Shown: positions 1-9,233 of the stretch, one piece after another | Position numbering within the stretch: the stretch's first letter is position 1 | How the letters are laid out: every line of letters begins with the position of its first letter | Made by a program: the position numbers and the translations under genes | Notes under the pieces: generated by a model | Told to the model about the DNA's origin: nothing | The model's database searches: none | Seen by the model: only the letters and a program-made list of their open reading frames with translations | Assembly: GCA_016193365.1 (NCBI GenBank) | Contig: JACPSI010000085.1 | Location: 1 to 48,570 of the forward strand | Reading direction: 5' to 3' | Source of the DNA: Ignavibacteriales bacterium | GTDB lineage: Bacteria > Bacteroidota > Ignavibacteria > UBA10030 | Length of the DNA: 48,570 nt

Positions 1-312
1 TGTCGGCCCGGTGATTTCAACTCTCCTGTCGAGCAAATCCTGCGGTGTGGGCGCAACCCTCCAATAGGATTGTCGAATGTGTGTCGTCGCAGGAAGGAAA
101 TTCGGCATGACACCGAGGTTGATTTCACTTTGCCGCTCTACGCGTTTTTCGAGCATGGTTTTCCGCTGATGAGCGAATTCCCGCTGAAGGGTAGCCACAA
201 AATGAAGAGCATCGTAAGTCAGCACACTTGCGTACACCTCGTTCATCTCACCGGTTACCTGAACCCCTTCGGGTAGGCGATACAATTTTGTGTCTATGGA
301 GCCTGTTTTCAT
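1..312 (-). CDS. aceB: Malate synthase A, N-terminal part (runs off left edge)
   Basis: The minus strand is open from an ATG at 310-312 to the window edge (104 codons, no stop). The translation has the N-terminal features of malate synthase A: a GVQVTGEM segment near residue 15, a segment rich in Arg and Gln (LEKRVERQ), then MPNFLPATTHIR, YWRVAP and, at the edge, RRVEITGPT. The family condenses glyoxylate with acetyl-CoA to malate in the glyoxylate bypass. The catalytic TIM barrel lies outside the window, so activity cannot be judged. A purine-rich GAGAGA sequence precedes the ATG. It lies 19 nt downstream of the preceding minus-strand gene and may be cotranscribed with it, but has no obvious link to the polysaccharide genes. 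The identification rests on recognised N-terminal sequence only. Confidence 0.85.
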   Translation of the reverse strand, partial: MKTGSIDTKLYRLPEGVQVTGEMNEVYASVLTYDALHFVATLQREFAHQRKTMLEKRVERQSEINLGVMPNFLPATTHIRQSYWRVAPTPQDLLDRRVEITGPT

Positions 313-331
313 TTCTCTCATTCGTGCATAG

Positions 332-985
332 TTAACGCGGCCTTCCAGGAGGAAGAGGAAAACCTCCCGGGTCAATTGTTGCATTCCCGTTCCCGGAGAG
401 CAGTACCAGGGTTGTGAGGCCAGCGCCGAGAATTGCGGCGCCGCCCACCCACCACATCGTCATATCCTCCTGGACAATGAGCGCGGACCGCACTTCAAAG
501 TAAAAATCACTGCCGTTCAGCCCCTCCTGAAATTCTTTCCCCATGTCCCAGAGGATCTTTTTGTTCTTTCCTGCGCCGCGCACGGTGCCGATGTCACCGC
601 TGACCCTTCGCGGCACATAGCGGAAAAGTTCATCGCTGTCCCTACGGAGTGCGAGGGAGATCTTGAACTCCTGCTGACTCGCGTCTTCGGCCTCATTGTG
701 CTCCTGATCGACTGCGGGGGAAGAAGGCCGCTGGCCAGGATTATTTTCGAATTTCTTGTCTTGCATGTTGAGCGAGGCAAGCATTTTCTTGAGCTCCGCT
801 GCTTTGTCTTTATGGTAATGGAGGTCATACAAGATGGCAACGCGATTGTCCTTGACTTCGAACCGTACGTTTGAGACGAACACAGTGTCGTTCCCCAAGG
901 CTCTAAAGGAGAGAAGGGGAATCAGCGCAGTCAACATTCGCCAAATGTGTTTTGACGAAAGTAATTGAACAATCCGATTTTTCAT
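332..985 (-). CDS. Uncharacterised envelope protein with C-terminal membrane helix
   Basis: 217 aa, not recognised as a named family. An N-terminal hydrophobic stretch (about residues 17-31) looks like a signal peptide or anchor. It is followed by a strand-rich domain with VRFEVKDNRVAILYDL near residue 40, ISLALRRDSD near 110 and GDIGTVRGAGKNKKILWDM near 130. Proteins with this pattern (a V-F...I-YDL start, then GD-G-V..G-NK-I-WD) recur as hypothetical surface or gliding-associated proteins in Bacteroidota-type genomes; I know of no assigned function. A second hydrophobic helix at about 177-198 (WWVGGAAILGAGLTTLVLL) is followed by a short Pro-rich tail. The start has a good AAGGAG ribosome site about 10 nt upstream. 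A long stem-loop (1010-1048) separates it from the giant repeat gene upstream. Confidence 0.6.
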   Translation of the reverse strand: MKNRIVQLLSSKHIWRMLTALIPLLSFRALGNDTVFVSNVRFEVKDNRVAILYDLHYHKDKAAELKKMLASLNMQDKKFENNPGQRPSSPAVDQEHNEAEDASQQEFKISLALRRDSDELFRYVPRRVSGDIGTVRGAGKNKKILWDMGKEFQEGLNGSDFYFEVRSALIVQEDMTMWWVGGAAILGAGLTTLVLLSGNGNATIDPGGFPLPPGRPR

Positions 986-1009
986 GCTTGGTTTACTCCT
1001 TCACATTTT

Positions 1010-1048
1010 GCAAAGCCCCTCTCCCGCAGGCCGGAGAGGGGACTTTGC
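1010..1048. repeat. Long intergenic stem-loop
   Basis: Six outer pairs (GCAAAG with CTTTGC) and nine inner pairs (CCCCTCTCC with GGAGAGGGG) enclose an 8-nt loop with one bulged A. It lies between the stop of the FN3 giant (1099) and the ribosome site of the next minus-strand gene. There is no T run on the minus side, so it is not a classical terminator. It may be an RNA-stabilising or processing hairpin, or one copy of a dispersed palindromic repeat of the CCCTCTCC...GGAGAGGG kind. Confidence 0.6.
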
Positions 1049-1098
1049 ATGCAAAACCGTCTTCAGGAGGCAGCATAGACGGACTTGCGTTGTCATTA

Positions 1099-4000
1099 TT
1101 ATTTCAAGAGAATCATTTTACGCGTTTCAGAAAAACCGACGTTTGTCGCCAGACGGTACAGGTACACACCGCTAGGAACTTGCATTCCGAGGTTGTCCTT
1201 TCCGTCCCACAAGACCCAATGGCGTCCCGGCTCTGCAGTCCCGGCATACAGGGTCCTGACTTCCTGGCCAATCATGTTGAAAACCTTCAGGTCAATCTCT
1301 GAACCCGTCGGAATATCAAATGAAATGAGTGTAGACGGGTTGAAAGGATTCGGAAAATTATTGCCAAGAACGAATCGACGTGGAACGTTGAAGGATTGAA
1401 GCAGTTCGTCGACCGCATCCTGTGTTCCGACCGTGACCACAAATTGTGAAACCTCCGAAACCGACGTGTACGAGTATACTGAATCCGACCTCAGGTTTAC
1501 TGCTCGCGCTCTTTTTTCATCCAAAAGGTATGTGTGCAAATGCGCCGGGAGGGTGCTTATTCCTTTGAACGTCAAATCCACTCTGGCGCCTTTCGCCGAT
1601 TCCACATTGAAACTCCAGCGTTCGATGCGTTGAACGGGCGGACGAAAATCTGCCCCGAACGAAGTGTAATGTTCGTCCCACTCGGGCCTGTCAAAATAAA
1701 CCGCCGGAGTTCCACCAAAACCGCGAGGCTTATGGTAATCGAGATCATCTCGGTCCACCGAAGCACCGGGCGATGTTCCAATCCATGATGATTTGTCCAC
1801 AATCTCTCCTGAGGAAGCGGCGATTTGAATCTTCCACAACGGCTCAGGCGACGACGAGGAGACTGTATCATTAGGAAATTGGTCGCTGTAGGGGATTCGC
1901 AGAAACGGGAGACTCTCTTTGTTGAAGAAATAGTATCCAACATACGGTGCCAAAGTCGCCGAGCTGTCATAGCTGCCCGAAAATGACCAGATTTGCTCAC
2001 TCGTGCCGTTGAGATTTTGAAGCTTTGACCACAGCACGGGGCGGTCGAAGGGATTGCTAATAAGATTCCAGCCGCTATGGAGCGGAATTTCAACTTCGTC
2101 CGAGGAATTCAATTGCGCAGTCTGAATGTTGCCGCTCATATCCAACGGCCCTTTGTTGATCAGCCAAAACGCGCGGCCGACCGTGAAACGGAAAATGTCG
2201 TTGCTGCTGTTATAGGGAATGAGGTTGTCGGTGGGAGCCCCATTATCCCAGTACATTATCCAGTCTTTTTCCGGAACTCCCTGGATCATTGATTCGACGC
2301 GGCTGTTGCTTTCACCGGGTAGTCCGACGAGCCGGTAATCCGTGGTTTTGTATTCACCCGGGCGGCTCATGGTTGGAAAGTATATTGTGGTTCCTACAGT
2401 ATACGTCGTGGGATATGGTGGTATCGACGTCGTGAAGCTTTTATCTTCGCCGTAGGCGGTAGCATCGCTGTTTGTTGCCATTACTCTGTAGTGATATGTT
2501 GTGTTAGGAGAAAGGCCTTCCAGAGTTTTGTTCACATCGACGGCGCCAGTACCTGAAACAGTCGATGGAATCGCATCCACAGTATTTCCATAAGAAAGCG
2601 ATTTTCCGTACTGAAACCTGACGATTGTGCTGTAACCATTTGGGTTGACAGAAGCGTTCAGAGTGGCCGATGTCGGCGTAATGGCCGAGGGTGCGCCGGT
2701 GACAGCTATCGGGGCTCCCCCTGACGCTGTCGTAAACATAAAGGCAGTTGAGAAACCGCTCCAACCGCCATCGTTCCTGGCCCGCACTCGCCAATAATGC
2801 GCCGTTGAGGTTACCACAGGTCCGATTCTTTGTGAGGCAATGGTGAGTGTCGTATCATCGAATACTAACGCTGTGAATGAACTGTTCGTGGACACCTGCA
2901 ACTGACAACTTGTTGACAAAGGGGCGTCCCACGTGAGTGTTGGCGTCGTTGATACATTTGTTGCACCGTTTGACGGTGAAGCGAGAGTTGGAGTGGGTGG
3001 CGGTAAGGGAACGGTGGTGAAACTCCAGACGTTTGACCAGTCACTCGAAAGGAGAAGGTAGCGCGAACTCACCCTCCAATAATAAACTGTGTTGTTATTC
3101 AATGAGCTCACCGTGTGGGACGTTCCCGAGATGGCCGAGTCCCTGAAGACAATCGAGGAAAACGAAGAGTTTGTCGAAATCTGTAAATAGTAGCTGACGG
3201 CGGCGGGGTCGGCGTTCCAGCTAAACGTGAGTGTCGTTGGCTGATTGAGTGCCCCATTCGGTGGTGACACGAGTATCGGACCTGCCTGGGGGTTGTTGCT
3301 TTCTGTGGCGAAATTTCTGGTCGGCGACCAGGGGCTTGTTCCCCCCGAATTTTTCGCGTTCACGTGCCAGTAATACACTGTGCCCTCGTTCAACGATCCA
3401 ACTTGTTTCGAGGTTGTGGTTATCGTGGAATCGTCGAAATCCGAGCCTGTGAAGTTTGTGTTCTTGGAAAGCTGCAAACGATAACTCGTTGCACCGGTCG
3501 AGGTGCTCCAGCTGAGTGTTATGGTCGTCGGTTGATTCGTCGCTCCGTCTGATGGAGTTGAGAGTGTGGGCGGCGGAGGCGTGTCGGAAATAGTTTCAAA
3601 ATTCCAGGTTGCTGACCAATCACCGTTTCCCCCTGCATTAGCCGCGCTGACTCTCCAAAAGTACTTTGTCCTGCTGGAAAGGTTGACCAACGGATAGGAT
3701 GTGGAGAGTATGTCCGTTTGATTGACAACAATGTTCGTGAAAACAGAATCCACTGCGAGTTGAAGTCGATACAGGGAGGCTCCAACAACAGAAGCCCAGC
3801 TTAATGTGGGATTCAATGATACACCGGTTGCTCCATTTGCCGGTGTCGAGAGCGTGGGTGCTGCCGGGGGCGAAGGAACAGTTGTGAAGCTCCAGACGTT
3901 TGACCAGGCGCTGGTTCCCCCGGTATTGAAGGCATGGACGCGCCAGTAGTGGATGGTATTCGTCGCTAAACTCGTAATCGTTGCCGTCGTTGATACGAGA

Positions 4001-7000
4001 TCGTTCTGGTCGACGCCTATTGCCGTGAACGTTGAGTCGGCCGAGACCTGCAATCTGTACGCACTGGCCCTTGCGGATGAATTCCACATCAGCGCAATTG
4101 TTGTCGGCTGATTTTGTGAGCCGTTCGCCGGCGAAGATAAGGATGGAGTGGCAGGCGGGGCAGGCACCGTTGTGAAGTCCCATACAGTTGACCAGGCGCT
4201 CGTACCTCCGGAGTTTGTTGCATTTATTCTCCAATAATATCGCGTGCTGTAAGCGAGTCCGGAAATCGTATCCGAAGTGTCTGCGATGCCCGCCTTATCA
4301 ATTACCGTGCTCGTGAAATTGGAATTCGTAGATATCTGAAGATGATACGAGGCTGCGCCTGTTGAGGCATTCCATGACAAGGTCGGGTTGACGGAGATGT
4401 CGTTCGAACCGTTTATCGGCGAGGCAAGTGTCGGAGTAGCCGGAGTATCTGGTATCGTGGTGAAACTCCAAACACTCGACCAATCGCTTGTGCCGCCCGC
4501 GTTCGTTGCGCTGACGCGCCAATAATACGTTTGATCCCGGTTGAAACTGTTGGCGGGAAAAGACGTTGACGTAATGCCGCTCTGGTCGATCATTGTCGGA
4601 GAGAACGTTGGACTTGGCGACACCTGCAATCGGTATGAGATCGCTCCCGTTGAAACATTCCATGAGAATGTCGGGCTCGTCGATACATTGATAGCATTAT
4701 TGGCCGGGGAGATGAGCGTTGGTGTTGGGGGGATGTCAGGAACCGTTGTGAAATTCCATACGCTCGACCAGTTGCTGGTGACGGCAATTTGCTTTGAACG
4801 CGCGCGCCAGTAATACGTCGTTGCGTTTGCCAGAGATCGGACCTCTTGTGAGGTATTTGTGATCGTAGAGTCGTCGAACGTCAATGCGCCAAACGCAGGG
4901 TCTGATGAAACCTGAAGGTGATAACTGATCGCGCCAACGGAAGAATTCCAGATCAGCGTGAGGGTCGTCGGTAGGTTCAAAGATCCGCTCGGAGGCGACG
5001 ACAATACCGGCCCCGGAGGAGTTTCAGGCGATGTCGTTGTGAAATTCGATGCGTTAGACCAGGCACTGGTTCCGCCCGCATTAGATGCGAGAACCCGCCA
5101 ATAATATGTCGTGGTGTAGGAAAGAGGCCCAACCTGTTGTGATGTTTGCGTAATCGTGGAGTCGTCCACAACGACGGAAGTGAAGTCGGCATTGCCCGAG
5201 ACCTGAAGTCTGTAGCTGCTTGCCCTCGCCGATGACGTCCAACTCAGGTCCAGTGTTATGGGTTGATCTGTTGCGCCGGAGGGCGGTGATGTCGGCGATG
5301 GAATATCAGGCGCCAAGGGAATTGTAGAGAACGTCCATACGGCCGACCAATCGCCAGTTCCGCCGGCATTTGCTGCACTCACACGCCAATAATAGGCCGT
5401 CCCGTTGGTAAGACCATTGGCGGAAAACGACGTCGTTGCCAGGTCGTTTTGCTCGATAATGATTACAGAAAACGCTGAATTCGATGAAATCTGCAAATGA
5501 TAAGTGACAGCTCCTTCGGATGGATTCCAGCTCAGTGTCGGTGACGTTGAGATGTTCTGAGCCGCATCTGTCGGACTGACCAGTATCGGCGGTGGAGGGG
5601 ATTCCGGAATCGTTACAAAATTCCATACTTCCGACCACGGACTGATACCGCCCGAATTCGATGCATTGACCCTCCAATCGGTGATGGCTGAATCGTCCAC
5701 GATCCACGTAGAAAATGTCAAGTCTTCGGAAAGCTGCACACGATATGCAGAGGCGCCGGATGAAGCGTTCCAGCTTAACGTTGGGTTGGTTGAGATGCCT
5801 GTGCTTCCACTTGCGGGCGAGAGGAGAAGCGGAGCGGAAGGGGGAGGTGGCACGGTAGTAAAGTTCCGGACCGAGGACCAATTACTGGTTCCGCCACTCG
5901 TTGTAACGCGGACACGCCAATAGTACGTCGTGTTTTGAGAAAGTCCCGTTATTTCTCGAAATGTGTTCGTCAGTGTTGAGTCGTCAACCAAAAGTGTCGT
6001 GAAGAGAGAACTTGTCGAAACCTGAAGACGGTATGTGCCGTTTGATTCCGCCGATGACCAGGAAAGCGTTAGTGTCATTGGCTGGTCGGTTGCTCCATCA
6101 TCCGGACTTACCAAGGTAGGAGCAGATGGAGGCGGGTCAAAGGTCGTAAAACTCCAGACCGGGGACCAGTCGCTCGTTCCTCCAGCATTTGACGCGTTTA
6201 CGCGCCAATAATGAGTTTTGTTATTTGCAAGCCCGCTGACCTCACGAGAAGTTGACTGAATACCGCTTTGGTCCACGACAAGGTTTGTGAAATTTGTAGA
6301 GGTGGCAACCTGCAGTCTGTATGATTCGGCCCCGGAAGCAGCATTCCAGGTCAATGTGAGCGTTGTGGGAAGTTCATTTGTTCCGTTTCCCGGGGAGAAA
6401 AGAGTCGGCATGTCAGGCGGAGGCGGAACCGTCGTGAAACTCCATACTGCTGACCAGTCGCCCGAACCTCCTGCATTCATGGCGTTCACGCGCCAGAAAT
6501 AAATTGTTGAGAGGCTAAGGCTGCTTGCATTGAACGTTGTCGCAGTCACTCCGCTTTGATCAAATGTTGTCGACGAAAACAATGAATCCGTTGAAAGCTG
6601 TATGCGATAAGAGTCTGCGCCCGTAACGGTATTCCAGCTCAACGCTGGATTTGTCGAAACATCTAAAGCTCCGTCTACTGGAGAGACCAGCGTTGGTGGC
6701 GCGGGGACGGCTGGAACCGTCGTGAAATTCCACGTTTGCGACCATCCGCTGGTGCTGGAGCTGTTTTTGGCGTTCACTCGCCAGTAATATGTGGTTTCGT
6801 TTTGGAGCGGACCAACTTGCCCGGAAGTGTCGGCAACAGTCGAGTCATCAACCACGAAAGAGCTGAATGCAGGGTCATTGGAAACCTGAAGTCGATACGA
6901 AATTGCGTTTGGCAATGCATTCCAGGTCAGTGTCAGTGTGATGGCCTGATTGATCGAATTATTTTGGGGCAAGGCCAATGTTGGAACAATGCTTCCAAAT

Positions 7001-9192
7001 TGTGTCACAAATGTTAAGAGGCTGCCTGTCGTCGTTCCCGCGCTGTTGAAACCTGTTACCGTAAAGTAGTACCTGGTATTTGCCACAATCCCGTTCAGGT
7101 GCTTGGTCACAGCGACAGGTTCAGTTCCATTCCCGATTTGGCCATTTTCTCCCTGCTCAGCATTCGCGGAGTTAGGGACGGCCGGCGTTGTTCCCCAGTT
7201 GAATTTCACAGTAGTTAAAAGACCGTTGGGATTGACGACACCGTTGAGAATCGCAGAGGAAGAAGCGATTTCAGTGGCGGGGTTTGTGGTGACCGTTGGA
7301 GCGTTTACCGCTTTTGTTGTGAAGTTCCATGAGGCTGAAAACGCGCTTGAGCCGCCCGAATTCTTTGCCCGTACGCGCCAGTAGTAGGTCGTATTGTGGA
7401 AAAGTTGTACTGTCCGACTTGTTTGTGTGATGCTTGAATCATCCAGGACGAGGGACGAGAAGCCTGAATTCGATGAAACCTGCAGGTGATAGAGTGTAGC
7501 GCCTGCGGCCACATTCCACTGCAACGTTACGGCTGTGTCCAGGTTTGTCGCTCCGTTTGCCGGGCTTACCAGTGTCGGGACTGGTGGGGGAAGAGGAATC
7601 GTTGTAAAGTTCCAAACTTGTGACCAATCGCTCGTCCCTCCTCCATTTGTTGCATTGACACGCCAAAAATACCTGGTGCTGTTGCTCAGCCCGCTTGTAC
7701 TGTATGATTGTTCGGACAGATCGCTTTGATCGATGGTCACCGATGTAAAAGTAGAATCAGTTGAGATTTGCACCCGATAGGTCGATGCACCGTCGGAGGG
7801 ATTCCAGAGGACCGAGGTGTTCACGGGAACATCAATTGCACCATTCTCCGGACTCGAGAGCATTGGTACTGCAGGAGGGACGGGCATAGTCGTAAAGCTC
7901 CAGACGCTCGACCAGTCGCTCGTTCCTCCTGCATTTGTTCCATTTACTCGCCAGTAATACGTGATGTTGTTTGACAGCCCGTTCGCATCATAAGAAGTGG
8001 AGGAAATATTACTTTGGTCAATCGTCGTACTGGCAAACGTTGAGTCAGTACTAACCTGCAAACTATATGAGTCCGCCGTTACTGAAGGGTTCCATGAGAG
8101 AGTCACGTCTGTGGCAATGTTTTGTGCACCATCTGTGGGGGTGACCAGAGTTGGCGCACTTGGCGGACTTGGTATAGTTGTAAAATTCCAAACTTGTGAC
8201 CAATCGCTCGTCCCTCCTCCGTTTGTTGCATTGACACGCCAAAAATATCCGGTTCCATTGGTGAGGCCGCTCACGTCAAAAGACTGAGTTGTTAGGCCGC
8301 TTTGGTCTACGATCTGAGTGAGGAATGTGGAATCAACCGATAGCTGAAGCTGATAGGAAGAAGCTCCGGATGCGGCATTCCAACTTAACGTCAACGAAGT
8401 TGCTTGACCGGTGACCCCATTTTCTGGACTCAGAAGTATAGGCGCTGACGGGGCAGCCTCAATGGTGGTAAAGCTAGAGGTATCTGACCAGTCGCTTGAT
8501 CCACCACTATTGGAGGCTTGAACGCGCCAGTAGTATATCGTGTTTCCAGCCAATCCGCTCGCGGCGTACGAAGTATCTGACAAATCAGCCTGGTCGATCG
8601 TTGCTGATGAAAAGTTCTGGTCTGTAGCGACCTGAATGCGATATGACGTTGCGAAACTTGAGGACTCCCATGAAAAATTTGGCGAAGTCGATACCCCCGT
8701 CGCCCCATCGTTCGGCGACCGTAGAACTGGCGGTTCAGGCGGCGCTGTCGCGGTAAGAGAAGAAAGTACATGTAAGGCACCGCCAGAATACTTACCGGCG
8801 CCAAACGAACTATTGGTAAACGAATACGCCACAGAGACACTTGCGTATTCTGTGTCAGTCGCTTTACGCCAAACACGGTAAAATATTTCCTCTCCCGGTT
8901 TCATCCCGTCGACAGTATCCGTGGTCGTAGCGTCGTCCCCCCAAACAGCTATCGAGATGTCCGCACTGTTCCACACAATAGCCCCAACACAAAGCCCTGC
9001 GGGCGAAAACGCGCCAATTTCATCTCCTGCAGCAAGAGGCGATCCATTGATGTTCGGATTCGACGTGAGTGGAACGGCGACGTTATCGCTGACGTCTGTT
9101 ATGGTATATCGGAAATGTTGCGGCTGAGCATTCATCATGCTGAAGAACACGCAGCCCAACAAGCCAGGGAGGAGAACCCTTGTCATTAGCAT
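1099..9192 (-). CDS. Giant T9SS-secreted surface protein with about 22 fibronectin-III repeats
   Basis: 2697 aa. A signal peptide (hydrophobic to about residue 21, ending MMNAQ) is followed by a GDEIGAF-containing domain (about 25-145) shared with the neighbouring protein. Then come about 22 FN3-like modules of about 92 aa. Twenty follow the pattern P-T-L-SP-G-A...L-W...YRLQVS-S-F...TYYWRV-A-N-GGTSDWS...FTT; two (sixth and last) are of a different SATLN-VNPNG type. A GWNLISNPF domain and a classic T9SS type A sorting domain (NNFPNPFNPST start, KMILLK end) close the protein. Its likely role is an extracellular adhesin or matrix protein attached after T9SS export. Start is ATG at 9192; a second ATG at 9186 is possible. 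The ribosome site is weak. It lies 41 nt after the 938-aa FN3 gene. One module (near 5678) has an internal deletion and two others share a nearly identical 70-nt stretch. Confidence 0.9.
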   Translation of the reverse strand: MLMTRVLLPGLLGCVFFSMMNAQPQHFRYTITDVSDNVAVPLTSNPNINGSPLAAGDEIGAFSPAGLCVGAIVWNSADISIAVWGDDATTTDTVDGMKPGEEIFYRVWRKATDTEYASVSVAYSFTNSSFGAGKYSGGALHVLSSLTATAPPEPPVLRSPNDGATGVSTSPNFSWESSSFATSYRIQVATDQNFSSATIDQADLSDTSYAASGLAGNTIYYWRVQASNSGGSSDWSDTSSFTTIEAAPSAPILLSPENGVTGQATSLTLSWNAASGASSYQLQLSVDSTFLTQIVDQSGLTTQSFDVSGLTNGTGYFWRVNATNGGGTSDWSQVWNFTTIPSPPSAPTLVTPTDGAQNIATDVTLSWNPSVTADSYSLQVSTDSTFASTTIDQSNISSTSYDANGLSNNITYYWRVNGTNAGGTSDWSSVWSFTTMPVPPAVPMLSSPENGAIDVPVNTSVLWNPSDGASTYRVQISTDSTFTSVTIDQSDLSEQSYSTSGLSNSTRYFWRVNATNGGGTSDWSQVWNFTTIPLPPPVPTLVSPANGATNLDTAVTLQWNVAAGATLYHLQVSSNSGFSSLVLDDSSITQTSRTVQLFHNTTYYWRVRAKNSGGSSAFSASWNFTTKAVNAPTVTTNPATEIASSSAILNGVVNPNGLLTTVKFNWGTTPAVPNSANAEQGENGQIGNGTEPVAVTKHLNGIVANTRYYFTVTGFNSAGTTTGSLLTFVTQFGSIVPTLALPQNNSINQAITLTLTWNALPNAISYRLQVSNDPAFSSFVVDDSTVADTSGQVGPLQNETTYYWRVNAKNSSSTSGWSQTWNFTTVPAVPAPPTLVSPVDGALDVSTNPALSWNTVTGADSYRIQLSTDSLFSSTTFDQSGVTATTFNASSLSLSTIYFWRVNAMNAGGSGDWSAVWSFTTVPPPPDMPTLFSPGNGTNELPTTLTLTWNAASGAESYRLQVATSTNFTNLVVDQSGIQSTSREVSGLANNKTHYWRVNASNAGGTSDWSPVWSFTTFDPPPSAPTLVSPDDGATDQPMTLTLSWSSAESNGTYRLQVSTSSLFTTLLVDDSTLTNTFREITGLSQNTTYYWRVRVTTSGGTSNWSSVRNFTTVPPPPSAPLLLSPASGSTGISTNPTLSWNASSGASAYRVQLSEDLTFSTWIVDDSAITDWRVNASNSGGISPWSEVWNFVTIPESPPPPILVSPTDAAQNISTSPTLSWNPSEGAVTYHLQISSNSAFSVIIIEQNDLATTSFSANGLTNGTAYYWRVSAANAGGTGDWSAVWTFSTIPLAPDIPSPTSPPSGATDQPITLDLSWTSSARASSYRLQVSGNADFTSVVVDDSTITQTSQQVGPLSYTTTYYWRVLASNAGGTSAWSNASNFTTTSPETPPGPVLSSPPSGSLNLPTTLTLIWNSSVGAISYHLQVSSDPAFGALTFDDSTITNTSQEVRSLANATTYYWRARSKQIAVTSNWSSVWNFTTVPDIPPTPTLISPANNAINVSTSPTFSWNVSTGAISYRLQVSPSPTFSPTMIDQSGITSTSFPANSFNRDQTYYWRVSATNAGGTSDWSSVWSFTTIPDTPATPTLASPINGSNDISVNPTLSWNASTGAASYHLQISTNSNFTSTVIDKAGIADTSDTISGLAYSTRYYWRINATNSGGTSAWSTVWDFTTVPAPPATPSLSSPANGSQNQPTTIALMWNSSARASAYRLQVSADSTFTAIGVDQNDLVSTTATITSLATNTIHYWRVHAFNTGGTSAWSNVWSFTTVPSPPAAPTLSTPANGATGVSLNPTLSWASVVGASLYRLQLAVDSVFTNIVVNQTDILSTSYPLVNLSSRTKYFWRVSAANAGGNGDWSATWNFETISDTPPPPTLSTPSDGATNQPTTITLSWSTSTGATSYRLQLSKNTNFTGSDFDDSTITTTSKQVGSLNEGTVYYWHVNAKNSGGTSPWSPTRNFATESNNPQAGPILVSPPNGALNQPTTLTFSWNADPAAVSYYLQISTNSSFSSIVFRDSAISGTSHTVSSLNNNTVYYWRVSSRYLLLSSDWSNVWSFTTVPLPPPTPTLASPSNGATNVSTTPTLTWDAPLSTSCQLQVSTNSSFTALVFDDTTLTIASQRIGPVVTSTAHYWRVRARNDGGWSGFSTAFMFTTASGGAPIAVTGAPSAITPTSATLNASVNPNGYSTIVRFQYGKSLSYGNTVDAIPSTVSGTGAVDVNKTLEGLSPNTTYHYRVMATNSDATAYGEDKSFTTSIPPYPTTYTVGTTIYFPTMSRPGEYKTTDYRLVGLPGESNSRVESMIQGVPEKDWIMYWDNGAPTDNLIPYNSSNDIFRFTVGRAFWLINKGPLDMSGNIQTAQLNSSDEVEIPLHSGWNLISNPFDRPVLWSKLQNLNGTSEQIWSFSGSYDSSATLAPYVGYYFFNKESLPFLRIPYSDQFPNDTVSSSSPEPLWKIQIAASSGEIVDKSSWIGTSPGASVDRDDLDYHKPRGFGGTPAVYFDRPEWDEHYTSFGADFRPPVQRIERWSFNVESAKGARVDLTFKGISTLPAHLHTYLLDEKRARAVNLRSDSVYSYTSVSEVSQFVVTVGTQDAVDELLQSFNVPRRFVLGNNFPNPFNPSTLISFDIPTGSEIDLKVFNMIGQEVRTLYAGTAEPGRHWVLWDGKDNLGMQVPSGVYLYRLATNVGFSETRKMILLK

Positions 9193-9233
9193 TGTAACGG
9201 TTTCTTACTTTTTCCTATTGTTGTCCTTCAAGA

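Noticed and set aside
3638-4663. Long antisense and alternate frames within the FN3 repeats
   Set aside because: The repeats have regular composition that keeps other frames open; the translations are low-complexity shadows of the FN3 gene and carry no domain.
1700-8700. Regularly spaced similar sequence suggesting a CRISPR array
   Set aside because: The spacing of about 275 nt matches FN3 modules in one continuous reading frame; repeats are degenerate and coding.
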